A stretch of DNA of 15,211 nt, taken from assembly GCA_002284615.2 (NCBI GenBank), contig MU069584.1:28649-43859 (forward strand), read 5' to 3'. Under the pieces are notes generated by a model that was not told where the DNA came from, ran no database searches, and saw only the letters and a list, made by a program, of their open reading frames with translations. Positions 1 to 12,150 of the stretch are shown piece by piece. Position 1 is the stretch's first letter. Every line of letters begins with the position of its first letter. The position numbers were made by a program, and so were the translations under genes. The DNA is from Dunaliella salina. Its lineage: Eukaryota; Chlorophyta; Chlorophyceae; Chlamydomonadales; Dunaliellaceae.

Positions 1-20
1 GTGTGTGTGCGTGCGTGCGC
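1..20. repeat. GT/GTGC simple repeat at window edge
   Basis: The window opens in an alternating GT then GTGC stretch, cut by the window edge. It probably lies in the intron before the first visible exon of the MOCS3-like gene. Confidence 0.7.
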
Positions 21-182
21 TCTGTATGCGTACTGTGCGTTCTGACCAATATCTTTCATTTTGTCACTCAATTGCATTCTTTGTCTCCACTCCTGGTTGC
101 TGTGTTCTCTTCAGGGTGTCATCGCATTGTCGATTATGTCGATCACTTTTCGCTGTAATCTGTGATCCTGCTAAAATTCATT

Positions 183-399
183 GCAGCAAGTGCAATGCAG
201 CACACCCTCAGCAAGCTTCAGTAAAATTAAAATATTTTCGCTGCGCGTCCACGAGCAGCAAGTGCAAATACAGCGCACGTTCAACAAGCCTATGAATCCC
301 CCCCTTTGTTTTTTGCATGCATCCAATGGCAGCAAGTACAATGCATCACACCTTCATCAAGCTTGCGGTAAAGCCAACGTGTTTTTACCACACATCCAG
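183..399 (+). repeat. About 73-bp tandem repeat, three diverged units, ending at a splice acceptor
   Basis: Three units start with GCAGCAAG at 183, 255 and 329 (periods 72 and 74). Each runs through a CAGCAAGCTT/CAACAAGCCT-like block, a T-rich stretch and a (G/A)C(G/A)TCCA(C/A/G) end. The third unit ends in CATCCAG at 399, which is the 3' splice site used for the exon at 400. The repeat therefore lies in the intron and supplies the acceptor. Units are clearly diverged from one another, so the array is not recent. Confidence 0.6.
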
Positions 400-4475
<4,076 letters not shown>

Positions 4476-4583
4476 ATGCCATTTCAGTTTGCTGGCCATT
4501 TTTCCGCATGTCTACTTTTTACCATGTTTCGACTTTGTTCTTGCAGTGTGCATGTCTCGGTCCATGTACGCCCTCTCCCAGAA

Positions 4584-4590
<7 letters not shown>

Positions 4591-4654
<64 letters not shown>
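4591..4654. repeat. (AT)32 microsatellite in the 3' UTR
   Basis: A perfect alternating AT run of about 64 bases begins 115 bases after the MOCS3-like stop codon, so it would be transcribed in the 3' UTR if the poly(A) site is at or beyond 4712. It is self-complementary and could fold as a hairpin in RNA. Confidence 0.97.
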
Positions 4655-4656
<2 letters not shown>

Positions 4657-4711
4657 ACAGTGCTCTCTACATTTTCATCGGTTGCCAATGCCCAATTGGT
4701 GCTGTGTCTGG

Positions 4712-4716
4712 TGTAA
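4712..4716 (+). promoter_or_regulatory. Candidate TGTAA polyadenylation signal
   Basis: TGTAA is the usual poly(A) word of volvocine green algae, about 10 to 20 bases before cleavage. This copy lies about 240 bases after the stop. Another TGTAA at 4466-4470 overlaps the last codons (GTA ATA TAA) and would leave almost no 3' UTR. Which one is used cannot be told from sequence. Confidence 0.35.
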
Positions 4717-4717
4717 A

Positions 4718-4805
4718 AGAGAGGGAAAAGTTTACGCAAGTCAAAGGCCACATGCATTAAGGAATGGATCCCTAATAAGCATGCTCACAGGGGCCTCGTC
4801 AAAGG
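4718..4805 (-). mobile_element. Retroelement 3'-end fragment (hairpin-tail signature), diverged copy
   Basis: Read on + the order is GAGGGAAAAG, TTTACGC, a short spacer, GCATTAAGGAATGGATCC, CTAATAAGCATGCTCACAGG. The same order occurs at 5335, 5468, 7858 and 10110, so this is a minus-strand 3' terminus of the same LINE or LINE-tailed family. It is the most diverged copy and lacks a clear hairpin. Confidence 0.5.
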
Positions 4806-5334
4806 GTAACATTTGAAGGTCCTTGGGTGCATTTCCTGCAAGTTTGCTAGATGCTAGCAGCAAACCTTTTGGATACCTTTCCTCAGGGCTCAGGGCCTTC
4901 TCTTGCCAGGGTTTGTTTTTTTGCCCCGTCATCCATAACATGATGCAGTGTCACAACTTTGTCAACAGAATGATTTTGCAAGTCGTCCTTAAAGTTTTTT
5001 TTAATAGCGAATAGCCTTCTATTCGCCTCCATTTAAAATGACTGACTGCCAGCAGTGCTAGTCTGTTGGAAAAAAAAAGGTCCAATGTGTTTCCTTTTCA
5101 TTAATCGATTGGGTGAGTTTCTCTACCCACGTGGTTTATTTCTGATAAAGCTTGTTGTTGCTCTGAATCATGGAAGAGAATGTAAGAAAAGACTGCACAA
5201 GGTGAATGGCAGGCAAGTACGGGGCCATCTGATATAATGAAACATACTCTGACTTGTAATTGCAAACTTGGGGGGGTGCAATTACATATACGTGCTGTTC
5301 ATCCTGCACAGCATCTTGGTCTGTCACAGGAAAG
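4806..5334. other. No gene recognised
   Basis: No exon or transposon protein was recognised here. The only local structures are a perfect hairpin (GCGAATAG, loop CCTT, CTATTCGC at 5007-5026) just after a T run, and a looser inverted repeat around GTTTGCTA and TAGCAGCAAAC near 4842-4866. Confidence 0.4.
5007..5026. repeat. Perfect 8-bp hairpin
   Basis: GCGAATAG and CTATTCGC form an 8-bp stem with a 4-base loop. A T-rich run precedes it and an A-rich run follows after a short gap, so the stem could extend imperfectly. No associated gene is visible. Confidence 0.7.
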
Positions 5335-5430
5335 AAATAAAAAGGAAAGTCTACGCGAGCCAGCGGCCAGGTGCATGAAGGGAAGGTCCACTAACTAAGA
5401 AGCTAGCATGGTAGCAGTGGCCTCAAAACC
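5335..5430 (-). mobile_element. Short retroelement 3'-end copy, non-autonomous or truncated
   Basis: On + it reads AAAAAGGAAAG, TCTACGC, GAGCCAGCGGCCAGG, TGCATGAAGGGAAGGTCC, ACTAACTAAG, then GTGGCCTC. This follows the pattern of the LINE 3' ends at 5468 and 10110 but has no LINE protein remains attached. It lies directly downstream of LINE copy 1 in that element's orientation, so it is a separate insertion or a duplicated tail. Confidence 0.5.
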
Positions 5431-5589
5431 TACACTAGGCACAGCTAGCCTAGGAGAGAGCCAGAAACAGAAAAGAAAAGGAAAGAAAAGAAAAACTACG
5501 CAGGCGGAGAAACTCTCCCTACGTCAATTAAGGAAAAGGTGACACTTTGGAAAACAAAAAGAGCCGTGTGCCCCCTTCACCACAAGGTA

Positions 5590-6738
5590 TGAAAAAGAGA
5601 ATGCTAATGTGGATCTGGAGGGTTACTAGAATTACCTGGCTGTGGGAAGTATTCTTGTTTTCAATAGCGCGGCGGATGGTGACTAGTTTGTGGGCATATC
5701 GAACAGAATGGGCATGAAGTTGTTGAGCAAGCTTCGTGGCACGCTGGTGATCCAATCCTAGATGTTTGAATTGCTTCAGGGTATGCTCAGTGTAAATAGT
5801 TCACCTACACCCAGGAGAATAGGGTGAATTGTAACAGCTTTAGCGTTAATAAGTTTACAAAGCTCTGCATGCTGCTGCTTTGCTGCGTTCAACTGATGCT
5901 CTGGCCTTGTGTCTTCACAGAACTTGATTTCTATTAGGTGCACGTGGCGTTCATTTGCACGAAGTTCATGGGGTTGCCTCATGCGACTAGTTCTGGTGGT
6001 CCTCCATGAGGAGCTGCGCAAAGCGTGATGGGAATGGGTAGGAGAAACATTGTTAGAAGTATGTTTGGCATTAAAAGGGGTGATCAACACAGCATCTGGT
6101 CGACTGGAGTTGAGTCTTTTCCTCTCTGGAAGGTTACGAGGGAAGAAGTAAGCAGGTGAAGTTCTGTTTGAGGCATGTGTAGGGAGTTGGAGGTTGTGTT
6201 GAGCAAGCTTAAAATCGCTCCCTTTGTCTGTGTAGACCAGGCCTGCCCCTACAGGGCATTTGCTGAGGGCTTTTGCAATCATTCTGCCTGCAAGGTTATG
6301 GCGTTCAGTTCTCATATTGGAGATGGTATGATTTTGGCAGTCTGAGAGCATGTGTAGTGCGCTGTCCAAATGATGGCAGCCTGGTCCCAGGGGGCAAGAT
6401 AGATCAGTTGACTTTTTGAAACGTACTGCATGTTGGTTGTAGAGGGTGCCCGTGCGGTACTGCAGGATGGTACGCTTCATGGGTACAGAGATGTTGGGGA
6501 GAAACAGATCTAGTGGGGATCTGTCACAGAAATCACAGGTCAGAGAAATACTGTCATCCTGCAGCTTGCAACGTTTAACTGTTGGACATGAAAAAGGAAA
6601 AAGGCCATAATTCGATATCTCTGGGTAAGGGTTACATTGTTTTATCCACCTACAAAGGCAGCTGAGTGGAAACACAGAATCTTTAGGCATATAAATCACA
6701 GAATCTTTAGGCATATAAATCACAGAATCTTTAGGCAT
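5590..6738 (-). pseudogene. LINE polyprotein C-terminus: zinc finger plus restriction-like endonuclease, one frameshift
   Basis: A 320-residue open frame (6738-5776) is followed by a second frame that continues the protein. The first ends GVGELFTLSIP, while the shifted frame resumes with YTEHTLKQFKHLGLDH and ATKLAQQLHAHSVRYAHKLV, so one indel near 5785-5800 broke it. In order: YRTGTL, a Cys/His cluster (CPLGPGC, LDSALHMLSDC) typical of the zinc finger after LINE reverse transcriptases, then SSRPDAVLITP and HLIEIKFCEDTRPE. The PD (Asp codon 6094-6096) and E-I-K (5931-5923) fit the PD-(D/E)XK signature of restriction-like endonucleases, which cut the target site in R2-type and Dualen elements. 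Reverse transcriptase is missing. The first residues are an in-frame triplication of MPKDSVIY. It is presumably inactive. Confidence 0.75.
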
Positions 6739-6744
6739 GTAAAT
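6673..6744 (-). repeat. 24-bp tandem triplication, in frame in the LINE copy
   Basis: CACAGAATCTTTAGGCATAT plus AAAT is present three times head to tail (6673-6696, 6697-6720, 6721-6744). The third copy has one change (GCATGT). Read on the minus strand it encodes MPKDSVIY repeats in the same frame as the LINE protein. Confidence 0.95.
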
Positions 6745-7857
6745 GTATTTGAGCAGTGTATGAGGGGAAAATGTGACATGCGCGTTGCTGGCTGGAAGAG
6801 CACATTAAATAATGATAATTGGTAGATTCTTTGCTGTAATGGTCTCGAGGATGTGCAGAGGGATGTGTTGGGCCTGGAATCAAAAACTGGCTAAATCACT
6901 TCCGAAGGACTGCCTGTACGCATTTCCATCTGGAAGTCACGAGTATGATGCAAACTGTAAATGGCAAGCAGAGGCTCAGCAGGAAGAATGTTGCTCAGTG
7001 AAAGTATTGCGTTAATTTGTGGTAATGCTGGATCATGGTTGAATAGGTCATTTAGTTAGTATCTTGATCAAGTTGGTAAAGTTCACTTCTAAGCTACTGG
7101 TGAGGCTCACAGTCAGTCCCAGCACTAATTGTTGAGTCTTCCCTTACTGCATGCTGGATACTGTTCAGCATAGACTTTAACATTTTCCAGTTGGTCATTT
7201 AGTTACGTTTATTCTGAGACTGGCTCCACAACTGGCCATCTAGCCGTTGAGATTTGTGTTGTATACATGGGATGAGCCTTCATGCAGCCAATGACCCAAT
7301 GCTTTGAATTTCACCGCAACCATTCTTGACTGTGTTAACCGAGCAGATGACAGAACAGTCTTCCCATGACCTGAGGAAAGGCAAAAGGGAGCAGGCCTGG
7401 CAAGCATTTTTCTTCCAAAGCTGAATATGCCTTATATGTGAAGAATAAGTGCTGTGCTGCATCATGCGGGAGTACAACAGTGAACAGCAAACCCAGAATG
7501 TTAGCACCCAAAGGGTGAATTGTCCTTCGTTGTACCATTTACAGCAAACCTGGTATTACTAATATTATTCCTTTCTGCTGCTGTCTTCTGCACATCTCTC
7601 TCATCGTCCGTTAAGAACGAGATAGTAAGTGCTTCGTGCTTCCCGGTTGGTGATGTGTGAATGCCACCCAGTGACACTGATCTTGCATGGCAAGAAGTCC
7701 GCATAGAAAATTTTTGCAAAAGGGAGCGGTTGCAGTGGGTGCAGAGAAAGCATTGCAGAGTCGTGCACAGGCTCTAAACCAATGGAATAAAAAAGGCTCT
7801 ATCCCACATTCACGCGGCACAATCCATGAGTTGAAGTTCTGACTTTTAACATGGACC
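6745..7857. other. No gene recognised (about 1.1 kb)
   Basis: Open frames here are short and on both strands. One + strand stretch near 7368-7430 (around DLRKGKREQAWQAFF) looks slightly protein-like but is quickly stopped. It may be old transposon sequence. No repeat, tRNA or splice-joined exon set could be supported. Confidence 0.4.
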
Positions 7858-8295
7858 TGAAAGAAAGAAGAGGTCTACGCTGGGCACAGCCAGCGTACAT
7901 TAAGGAAGGACCTGATAATCAGTGCTGAAACTGTGAGCGAGTCCCACCAGTTCAAACTAAGAGGAAGAGAAGCACTGGAGTCTACTCCAGCAGTTGGCCT
8001 CCAACAGTCAAGACACTTTTGTCATGAGGCCCTGTCCAGCAAACTCGAGACCCACCCTGAGCCTCAAAGCAAGCTATCCAACATCTCAGCATGGGGCCCC
8101 CTCTTAGACGGGGGCCAGCCGTAGCCAGGAGCTGAGCACGCAGTTATGCAGATCCAAGCTGAGATAATTTCTCCTCTGAGCACCATCTTTGATGTGCCAA
8201 CTTTCAGGACCACTCCCGCCCCCAGTGGCTGACACGGGCGGGGCGCTGCTCCCTGGGCCAAAGCCTGCTGCCCAACTTGGGTCTTAAAATCTCAA
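7858..8295 (-). mobile_element. Retroelement 3'-end copy with perfect hairpin; right limit uncertain
   Basis: The terminus at 7858-7932 reads GAAAGAAAGAAGAGG, TCTACGC, then ATTAAGGAAGGACC, GATAATCAGTGCTG on +. ACGCTGG and CCAGCGT around a GCACAG loop (near 7877-7896) form a perfect 7-bp stem. This is the clearest example of the shared 3' signature. The body to the right (about 7933-8295) carries no recognised LINE protein and is a candidate non-autonomous unit or a LINE 3' UTR. It abuts the oppositely oriented LINE fragment at 8300. Confidence 0.5.
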
Positions 8296-8299
8296 GTCT

Positions 8300-8716
8300 T
8301 GCACCTCATTACCCTATTGAAGATAAGGAGGTGCCCATATCCGACAGTTGAAAAGCCACGACTTATGGCGTTGGTGGAATTATTCATACTGAGCATACCC
8401 TTCACTAATTCATAAAACTAGGTCCAGACCACCAACGTGCCACTAAGCTTGCTCACAACTTCATGCTCATTCAGTTCAGTATGCCCATATACTCGTTGCG
8501 GCTAGATGTGCAATTAAAAACAGAAGCACCTCTCTGAGCTAGGTTCTGGAGCCTAGTAATCCTAGTAACCCCCCAGATCCCCATCACTAATGGCATTAGC
8601 CTCTTCTGAATTAAAATGGGACTCACGGCTCTTCAGAGCCAATGCCCCTCCTTCTCCTAATCGATGCAGGGAAAGTTTCTCTGCCTCCATAGTTTTCCTT
8701 TCTTTCTTTTTTTCCT
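8300..8716 (+). mobile_element. LINE 3'-end fragment, plus strand, decayed
   Basis: It matches the reverse complement of LINE copy 1 in the same order: TTGCACCTCATTA near 8299, GACAGTTGAA near 8342, CATACTGAGCATACCC near 8387, then a block from 8437 on with GTGCCACTAAGCTTGCTCAC and AACTTCATGCTCATTCAG. The 3' UTR blocks CCTAGTAACCCCCCAGATCC and CTCACGGCTCTT follow, then a CATAG box and a TTTTCCTTTCTTTC tail. About 80 bases around 8350 are deleted relative to copy 1, and stops interrupt the protein frame. Confidence 0.7.
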
Positions 8717-10104
8717 CCATAACTTACGGCATTAGTACGTATGTAGTTGGCGTTGAATCTTGTGATGATTTGCAGCATTACAAATGCACGTCTCGTTTGC
8801 TTAACTTTCCCAGCAGCTAAGTGTAGATTGGCACTTTGATTAGACACCCCCTGGTATTGAAAGTGTCAGAATATGGCAGTTCATCCATGCTAAACGAAAG
8901 GGGCTAAAGACATTATATCTCCTAGAATTGAAGCAGAACTCATAAACTTTTGAAAATTTTCTGCGAATAATTTTTTGCAGAACAAAACTTTCGGGTGATC
9001 TGTTCAGCATGGTGAGGATGACCGGATGCACTCAACTTCAAACTTTGACTGTGTGTTCTTGTTTTCAATAGTGCCTCTACTTGGGCAAGTAGTGAGGAAA
9101 GAAGGATGGAAAGAAAGAGAGGTAGGATTCCATTTCTTTTTGGGAGGGCTGTTCATGGAGAAAAAGTATGAAGTCATTTTTTTCTTTGGTGAATCAAAAC
9201 CAGTAATTAGTAAATCCAAACGAATTTCAGGAATGGATGTGTCTTTCATGGTCCCTTTGTGGAGTTAGTAACGGGAACAGGTGCGCAAGTCATGGATTTT
9301 CAGAAAGATTATTTGGAGTCCAGCTCCCCAAAAATATCCAAACTCACCAACGGCATGACTAACTTCACAGTGATGATTTGGGACTCATTTCTAATAGTTT
9401 AACCCAATTGCCGGACCCAAATTGTTTGAATGTGGTTTGCCCGCGGCACACTGCACCGTTCAGAGAGTTGAAAACACAGCTAGAAAGCTCAGATTCTCAA
9501 TCGTTAGACCATGGAGTGTGTTTGATGCTGTGTTAATGGTCTCGAAGAATCAGATGGCATCTTGTCATGTACCATGTGCCGGAGAAAAAGTGCAACTACG
9601 CTCCTTTCCATGAAGGTGTTCACCTCCAGGTGTAGGGTTTTCTCGGACATTCCTACTCATGATTTTGATGTGTACCAAACCATGAAGAGAGTCCGTTTCG
9701 TGCAAACTCGATGCACCTTGGTTTAATTGAGAGCACCTTCGACTCCTGTGTCTCTGCTTTTGCCTGACTGGATGGCATATGTAACACCACCACTACAGTT
9801 CTGCAGGTTCTACAACATGAGGCGATTCCTTTGTGAACATAATTAGAAGTCTAGGCCTTGTAGTGGTCTATCTTTGATTATCCAAGGATTTTCCCATTAC
9901 TCGACAGAGAGGGGAGGAGATTGTTGGCTGGGGACAAGAAAAGAAAAGATGGTTAGACGGTTAGGTGGTGACATCCCATTTCCAGTCAGTCTCGAGTGCT
10001 CGGGCAGACACAGTCGGACTGGCGCATGCCAGCCATCCCAAAAAAACTGGAAGAATACGCAAAGTGCTTGACTGGAAAGTCCAGCCCCGAATAAGGAACA
10101 ATCA
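8717..10104. other. No gene recognised (about 1.4 kb)
   Basis: No exon, transposon terminus or long repeat could be supported. A TTCTTGTTTTCAATAG word near 9057 also occurs in LINE copy 1 (about 5652), too short to call a copy. A small CTGGC-GCAT-GCCAG hairpin lies at 10019-10032. Purine-rich tracts occur near 9100 and 9940. Confidence 0.4.
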
Positions 10105-10225
10105 AAGTACAGAAAAGAAAAGAAGAAATTAGAAAGAAAAGACTACGCTGTGAATGGTGACACACCCAGCATGATCAAGGGAAGGAACAATGCTAGAAAA
10201 CGCCACCCACCCGACAGATAGATAG

Positions 10226-10378
10226 ATTAATTTTAGTGTGGAGCTGGGGGACTTCGTTCTGGAGCACTCAAAATACCCACCCTGTGCCCCACATTTGGCA
10301 TTAATCTTAGCGTGGATCTGGGGGACTTCGTGCTGGAGCACTCGAAACACCACCCTGTGCCCCACACTTGGCATTTTG
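10226..10378 (-). repeat. 74-bp tandem duplication in the LINE 3' UTR
   Basis: ATTAAT starts at 10226 and again at 10300. Both are followed by TTAG, GTGGA, CTGGGGGACTTCGT, CTGGAGCACTC, CACCCTGTGCCCCACA and TTGGCATT. The two units differ at a handful of positions. It lies between the LINE coding remains and the 3' tail of copy 2. Confidence 0.85.
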
Positions 10379-10854
10379 TTAGGCATATCTCGTGCTGATC
10401 ATTTTGGAGTGTTGTTTCTGTTTCTGTCACATGGGCTCAGGAGATAGCGATCTCCCATTATAGCCAACAGCAAAATAAAAACATAGTGTGTTGAATAGCA
10501 TGCTGGTTCAGTTTGTGTGTAAGCTTTGTGGTCTGGTGCTAATTCAGACCAAGTTTTCCTAATTGCTGTGTTGTGGATTCATTGTATATTGTGCATGACG
10601 CTATTAAGAATGTTGTGAAGTTTGACCTCTCCAAATTCTTCTTCGTTTCTAAGTGATCAACCAGATGCCTGTGTTGTGCTTGAGATAATATAGAAATCTC
10701 CTGGCAAAATACAATTCTACAAAGTAAGAACACATATAGAGAGATGTATAAATAAAATGAGAGCCAAGGGTAAGGTTGTGGTAAATCATGTAGAGCAGGC
10801 TGTAATAGGCAGAAGAAGGATTACGTCAGGTCGTGATGAGTGCTTTCTCTCTCG

Positions 10855-10862
10855 CTCATAGA
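10855..10862. repeat. Target-site duplication, outer hAT, left copy
   Basis: CTCATAGA directly precedes the terminal inverted repeat at 10863 and is repeated exactly at 12984-12991. Eight bases is the standard hAT duplication. Confidence 0.92.
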
Positions 10863-10881
10863 TAGGGTTGGCCAGTTCCGT

Positions 10882-11015
10882 AGGTGTGTAATATAATATA
10901 CGTAGAAAATACGGGTACGGAAATACGGCGTATAATTCAGACCCCCTCGTATGAGTCCGTATACATACGTTTATACGGGAAAATACGTATTTTCTACGTA
11001 TCATACGGGGAAATT
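10882..11015 (+). promoter_or_regulatory. CGTA-rich subterminal region of the outer hAT (5' end)
   Basis: At least ten TACG or CGTA words are packed here, including the palindromic ATACGTAT and near-palindromic AAATACGTATTTTCTACGTAT. The inner element has the same region (about 11985-12122, reversed), and both 3' ends have a smaller cluster (11141-11210; 12897-12965). In hAT elements such subterminal arrays bind transposase. That role is inferred here. Confidence 0.55.
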
Positions 11016-11114
11016 TCAGCTTCGACTGGCCTTCTAAGCATCGACATGCCTTTGAAACAGGAAAACTGGGATGTTTAAGCAATTCAAGTTAGACATATAA
11101 AATGGATGACATGG

Positions 11115-11122
11115 AACATAGT
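11115..11122. repeat. Target-site duplication, inner hAT, left copy
   Basis: AACATAGT lies immediately before the inner TIR at 11123 and is repeated exactly at 12143-12150. It is also codons 5 to 7 of the outer transposase reading frame. Confidence 0.92.
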
Positions 11123-11315
11123 TAGGGTTGGCCAGTTCCGTATGTCAGAATCCCAGATACGTATAAATAACGTATTTATACCGTATAATACGTATAATGC
11201 CCGTATTCCGTAGAATCCAGAATTTGGTAAGTGCCCCAAATGGAACCATAGGGGGTTCAATCTGCAGCTTTTTAAGAGTAGATTATGCTCATGAAATATG
11301 GTTCTGAAAAAATTT

Positions 11316-11622
11316 GCAGTTGGAGGGCTGGAGGCGCCAAAAGTGCGCGCACATGCCCCAGCCTCCAATAGCAAGCAACATTCAAGCGAATCACCAGTCC
11401 ATCTTCCGATCAAGTCTTCAAATCTGCAAGTTTGCTTCATTTGCGTTGCATCTGCCCCTTGAGCAACTGCCCTTCTAAGCACTTGCCCTTCCACTCGCAA
11501 AAATGCAGTCGGCTAAAAATGCAGTTGGAGGGCTACACTCTGTAAAAATGCATGCACATGCCACAGCCTCCAACAGCAAGCAATATTCAAGCGAACCACC
11601 AGTCCATCTTCCAATCAAGTCT
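11316..11622 (-). repeat. 102-bp duplication within the inner hAT, 205 bp apart
   Basis: Segment 11316-11417 (GCAGTTGGAGGGCT ... ATCTTCC.ATCAAGTCT) recurs at 11521-11622 with scattered differences. The outer element has a single version of this region (around 12710-12790, reversed), so the duplication arose in the inner lineage. Confidence 0.8.
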
Positions 11623-11624
11623 CC

Positions 11625-11900
11625 TCAAGTCTCCAGCCACTGCCAGAAATCTCCCTGACCTTTCTTCTTGAGGTTGCTGAGGCGCTTGAGCGTGTCCTCA
11701 GGCTTCTCTTTTGCTCTGCCTTGCTTCTCTCCCTTGTCAGTGCTGCCTGCTGCTGCCCCTGTTGGTGCTGAGCCTGCTCCTCCTGCTGCACCTGCTGAGC
11801 TCCTGCTGCCCTGACCCTGAGAGCCCTCCCCATGAGCCCCTGACAAAGAGCCCTCTGCTGCAGCCTCTGTCTCTCCTCCACTATGTTCCATGTTATCCAT
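11625..11900 (-). pseudogene. Inner hAT transposase N-terminus, truncated by internal deletion
   Basis: A 91-residue frame starts MDNMEHSGGETEAAAEG, runs through a Gly/Ala-rich region and ends LKKKGQGDFWQWLET and stop. It is the same N-terminus as the outer transposase, but the deletion point lies directly after DFWQWLE, before the zinc-finger Cys residues, where the outer copy continues. Only the start of the protein is left. It could at most make a short peptide without DNA-binding or catalytic domains. Confidence 0.65.
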
Positions 11901-12142
11901 TTTAAATGTCTATGTTCAGTTGCTTAAACATCGAAGTTTTCCTGTTTCGGAGGCATGTCGATGCTTAGAAGGCCAGTCGAAGCTACGGATTTCCCCCGTA
12001 TAATACGTAGAAAATACGTATTTTTCCGTATATACGGACTCATACAGAATACGGATACGGGGGTAGGGTCTGAATTATACGCCGTATTTACGTACCCGTA
12101 TTTTCTACGTATATTATACACCTACGGAACTGGCCAACCCTA

Positions 12143-12150
12143 AACATAGT
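12143..12150. repeat. Target-site duplication, inner hAT, right copy
   Basis: AACATAGT follows the right TIR of the inner element and is identical to 11115-11122. Confidence 0.92.

Larger units (their letters stand above)
5468..6744 (-). mobile_element. LINE copy 1, 5'-truncated, Dualen/RandI-like
   Basis: The 3' part of a non-LTR retrotransposon runs from right to left. It has a decayed protein region (6738 to about 5600), a 3' UTR (about 5600 to 5530), a hairpin (GGAGA with TCTCC, near 5506-5519), a CTACGC box and a GAAAA-rich tail (5469-5495; TTTTC on the element strand). The UTR matches the + strand copy at 8520-8716 block by block. Homology to copy 2 begins around the YRTGTL segment. 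What lies 5' of that is unassigned, so the exact 5' break is uncertain. No target-site duplication was found. Confidence 0.75.
11123..12142 (-). mobile_element. Inner hAT-type transposon of the same family, inserted in the outer one
   Basis: TIRs of 20 bp (11123-11142 and 12123-12142) are perfect inverted copies and match the outer element's TIR. The length is 1020 bp. Its gene start (ATG complement at 11898-11900) and 5' region (right side) align closely with the outer element's left side, and its 3' region (left side) with the outer's right side. It is therefore a family member inserted in opposite orientation. The perfect TIRs and duplication suggest a young insertion. Confidence 0.9.

Noticed and set aside
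115..180. A possible upstream MOCS3 exon after TTCAG, reading GVIALS
   Set aside because: Only a few residues resemble the expected GVIGCLQ, and no donor gives the required Gln-ending phase before the exon at 400.
183..399. CRISPR-like array (repeat-spacer pattern at 183, 255, 329)
   Set aside because: The units are diverged along their whole length, there are only three, no cas genes are present, and the setting is a eukaryotic intron.
4476..4816. Frames with long Tyr-Ile runs
   Set aside because: They are translations of (AT)32, with no protein-like sequence around them.
9040..9080. A further LINE copy suggested by TTCTTGTTTTCAATAG
   Set aside because: The shared word is about 16 bases and no flanking block matches copy 1.
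9004..9268. An 80-residue frame on each strand
   Set aside because: Composition is low-complexity Phe/Lys/Glu with no recognisable motif and no partner exons.
11711..11905. A Leu/Pro/Ser-rich + strand frame
   Set aside because: It is the complement of the Gly/Ala-rich N-terminus of the inner hAT transposase.
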